Below are positions 63,171 to 64,000 of a stretch of DNA of 64,000 bases, in pieces (position 1 is the first letter of the stretch; the number at the start of each line of letters is the position of its first letter). The notes below the pieces were generated by a model, which did no database searches, was not told the DNA's origin, and was given only the letters and a program-made list of their open reading frames with translations. The position numbers were made by a program, and so were the translations under genes. This stretch comes from Pseudomonadota bacterium (lineage in GTDB: Bacteria; Pseudomonadota; Gammaproteobacteria; Burkholderiales; Nitrosomonadaceae), in contig JAFEGA010000018.1 in NCBI GenBank assembly GCA_018240285.1, positions 1-64,000 of the forward strand, written 5' to 3'.

Positions 63171-63813
63171 TTATTGTTATACAAATAGCATCTTTCAATC
63201 TATGAATTTGCAATCCGTCTTTAGGTATATAAGTCGCTATGATATCCCCATTATTAATTTCCGAAGGTGAGATAAAAAAAGTATAGTTTGACTGCTTAAG
63301 ACTTTGTGATCTGATTACAGACTCCATTCGACCAGTTGTATAATTTGGACGGTAAATACCTATCCGTGAGGAATCATTTCCTCCGCATTCTTTTGATATT
63401 TCTCCAGATATCTCATCAGTTCCAGGTAGCGATTTGTAGGAAAAATATAGTATGAGAATTAAGAAAGTAATACTAAAGTAAAGATAGAATAAAAGCGATA
63501 ATCCAATTTTATAGCTTTTCTTTAAACAACTTAATTCAAATACTGATAAAAAAAATACTGGAATAATTGATAATATGCCAGTAATAAAAATAAAAAAGAA
63601 AAGTCTAGATTGAAAAAAATTTGTTTGTGGTAATAAATACAGCTGAAAAGCAATAATAGTAGAAATTGAGAAAACAATAAGTATTCCTTTAAATATTTTT
63701 TCATAGCCATAAAAAAGTTCTTTAAATGGAGTGAATAAATAAGGAACAAAAACTAGAGCTAAAGTAGAAATACTTGCAAATAAAATATTGATATTTTTTA
63801 ATTGAGTTTCCAT
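63109..63813 (-). CDS. Membrane protein of unknown function, AT-rich
   Basis: A 234-residue protein with four hydrophobic segments in its first 130 residues (ASISTLALVFVPYLFTPF, GILIVFSISTIIAFQLYL, FFFIFITGILSIIPVFFL, LLFYLYFSITFLILILYF). A polar C-terminal domain follows that reads NGDIIATYIPKDGLQIHRLKD, which is reminiscent of the signal-peptidase-like fold used by S26 peptidases, though no catalytic serine/lysine pair is evident. It overlaps the next gene and probably works with it. Its codon use and AT content differ from the housekeeping genes nearby, suggesting transfer. Confidence 0.55.
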   Translation of the reverse strand: METQLKNINILFASISTLALVFVPYLFTPFKELFYGYEKIFKGILIVFSISTIIAFQLYLLPQTNFFQSRLFFFIFITGILSIIPVFFLSVFELSCLKKSYKIGLSLLFYLYFSITFLILILYFSYKSLPGTDEISGEISKECGGNDSSRIGIYRPNYTTGRMESVIRSQSLKQSNYTFFISPSEINNGDIIATYIPKDGLQIHRLKDAICITIIEKNEKDGKNYYSYAYRMEK

Positions 63814-63871
63814 TTACAAAGTAAACACTTAATTCTTGATAATCTTTGAAATTGACTGTCAGCTCAAATAA

Positions 63872-64000
63872 CTTACTTTTTTATTTATATATTATAACCA
63901 ACAAGCGTTGATTAGCCATCACATCGCACCCAAACGATTGCAGGAAGAATATGGCTTCACGTTCAAATTTACGGATCTACCGGCCGCTTTGGCCGATCTC
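63872..64000 (+). pseudogene. C-terminal fragment of an SDR epimerase (TIGR01777/YfcH type)
   Basis: The last 100 bases encode NQALISHHIAPKRLQEEYGF followed by TFKFTDLPAALADL, the DUF1731 end of TIGR01777-type NAD-dependent epimerases. Upstream there is no start codon before a stop at 63869-63871 and no trace of the Rossmann domain, so the gene was cut at about 63890. The end lies beyond the window. The cut coincides with the edge of the AT-rich island. Confidence 0.6.

Noticed and set aside
1..64000. tRNA, rRNA or riboswitch genes
   Set aside because: I scanned the intergenic regions for T-loop-like and conserved RNA motifs and saw none that could be supported.

Overview
The window looks like a chromosomal segment of a Betaproteobacterium, most likely an ammonia oxidiser of the Nitrosomonas/Nitrosospira type. 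This is inferred from gene content: an exosortase-B exopolysaccharide locus with a PEP-CTERM substrate, a trxA-rho-rpmE block, an Fbp-type ferric iron importer, moderate GC, and many decayed insertion sequences. No marker gene that would fix the genus (for example amoA or rRNA) is present.

Layout. 1-3287 is a graveyard of nested insertion sequences: an outer IS3-family element reduced to its two ends, a nearly complete IS481-family element, a truncated IS110-family transposase, and the right part of a second IS3-family element with several frame lesions. 3503-19018 is an exopolysaccharide locus. A methyltransferase and a glycosyltransferase lie on the plus strand. A long minus-strand series follows: epsD, epsE, epsF, epsG, xrtB (exosortase B), epsI, a Wzy-like polymerase, a Wzx-like flippase, then rfbF, rfbG, an RmlC-like epimerase, an RmlD-like reductase and a DUF1972 glycosyltransferase. 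Together these predict synthesis of a CDP-activated 6-deoxyhexose, its assembly into a repeat unit, flipping, polymerisation and export. A piece of IS1595 transposase sits between xrtB and epsI. 19416-19937 is a decayed zinc alcohol dehydrogenase.

20031-23948 is one very large signalling protein (CheB-like, CheR, coiled coil, PAS, GAF-like, GGDEF, EAL) whose CheB part has lost its catalytic histidine. Housekeeping genes follow (cupin protein, rpmE, rho, trxA), then the fbpABC ferric iron importer with a recognisable promoter and Fur-box-like site, and an overlapping operon of two predicted GTPases and a DUF3750 protein. 34468-43489 holds three plus-strand genes for secreted proteins: a tail-collar-domain protein, a Sel1-repeat protein, and a giant repeat/RTX adhesin with 13 tandem repeats, interrupted by a single in-frame stop codon.

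43563-48878 is an accessory stretch. It has a MITE-like repeat, a two-gene operon of unknown function (a 940-residue protein followed by a 415-residue protein with a possible caspase-like His/Cys dyad), and an orphan AbiGi-like gene. This is the most likely place for an undescribed system. 48985-61872 returns to ordinary genes: M18 aminopeptidase, L,D-transpeptidase, M15-type peptidase, a hybrid histidine kinase, a lipoprotein, a PEP-CTERM protein (a probable substrate for XrtB or another exosortase), pyrE, exodeoxyribonuclease III, an AmpG-like transporter and zapE. The right end (62055-64000) has two AT-rich genes of unknown function and the C-terminal piece of an SDR-type epimerase that runs out of the window. 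I saw no tRNA, rRNA or CRISPR array.
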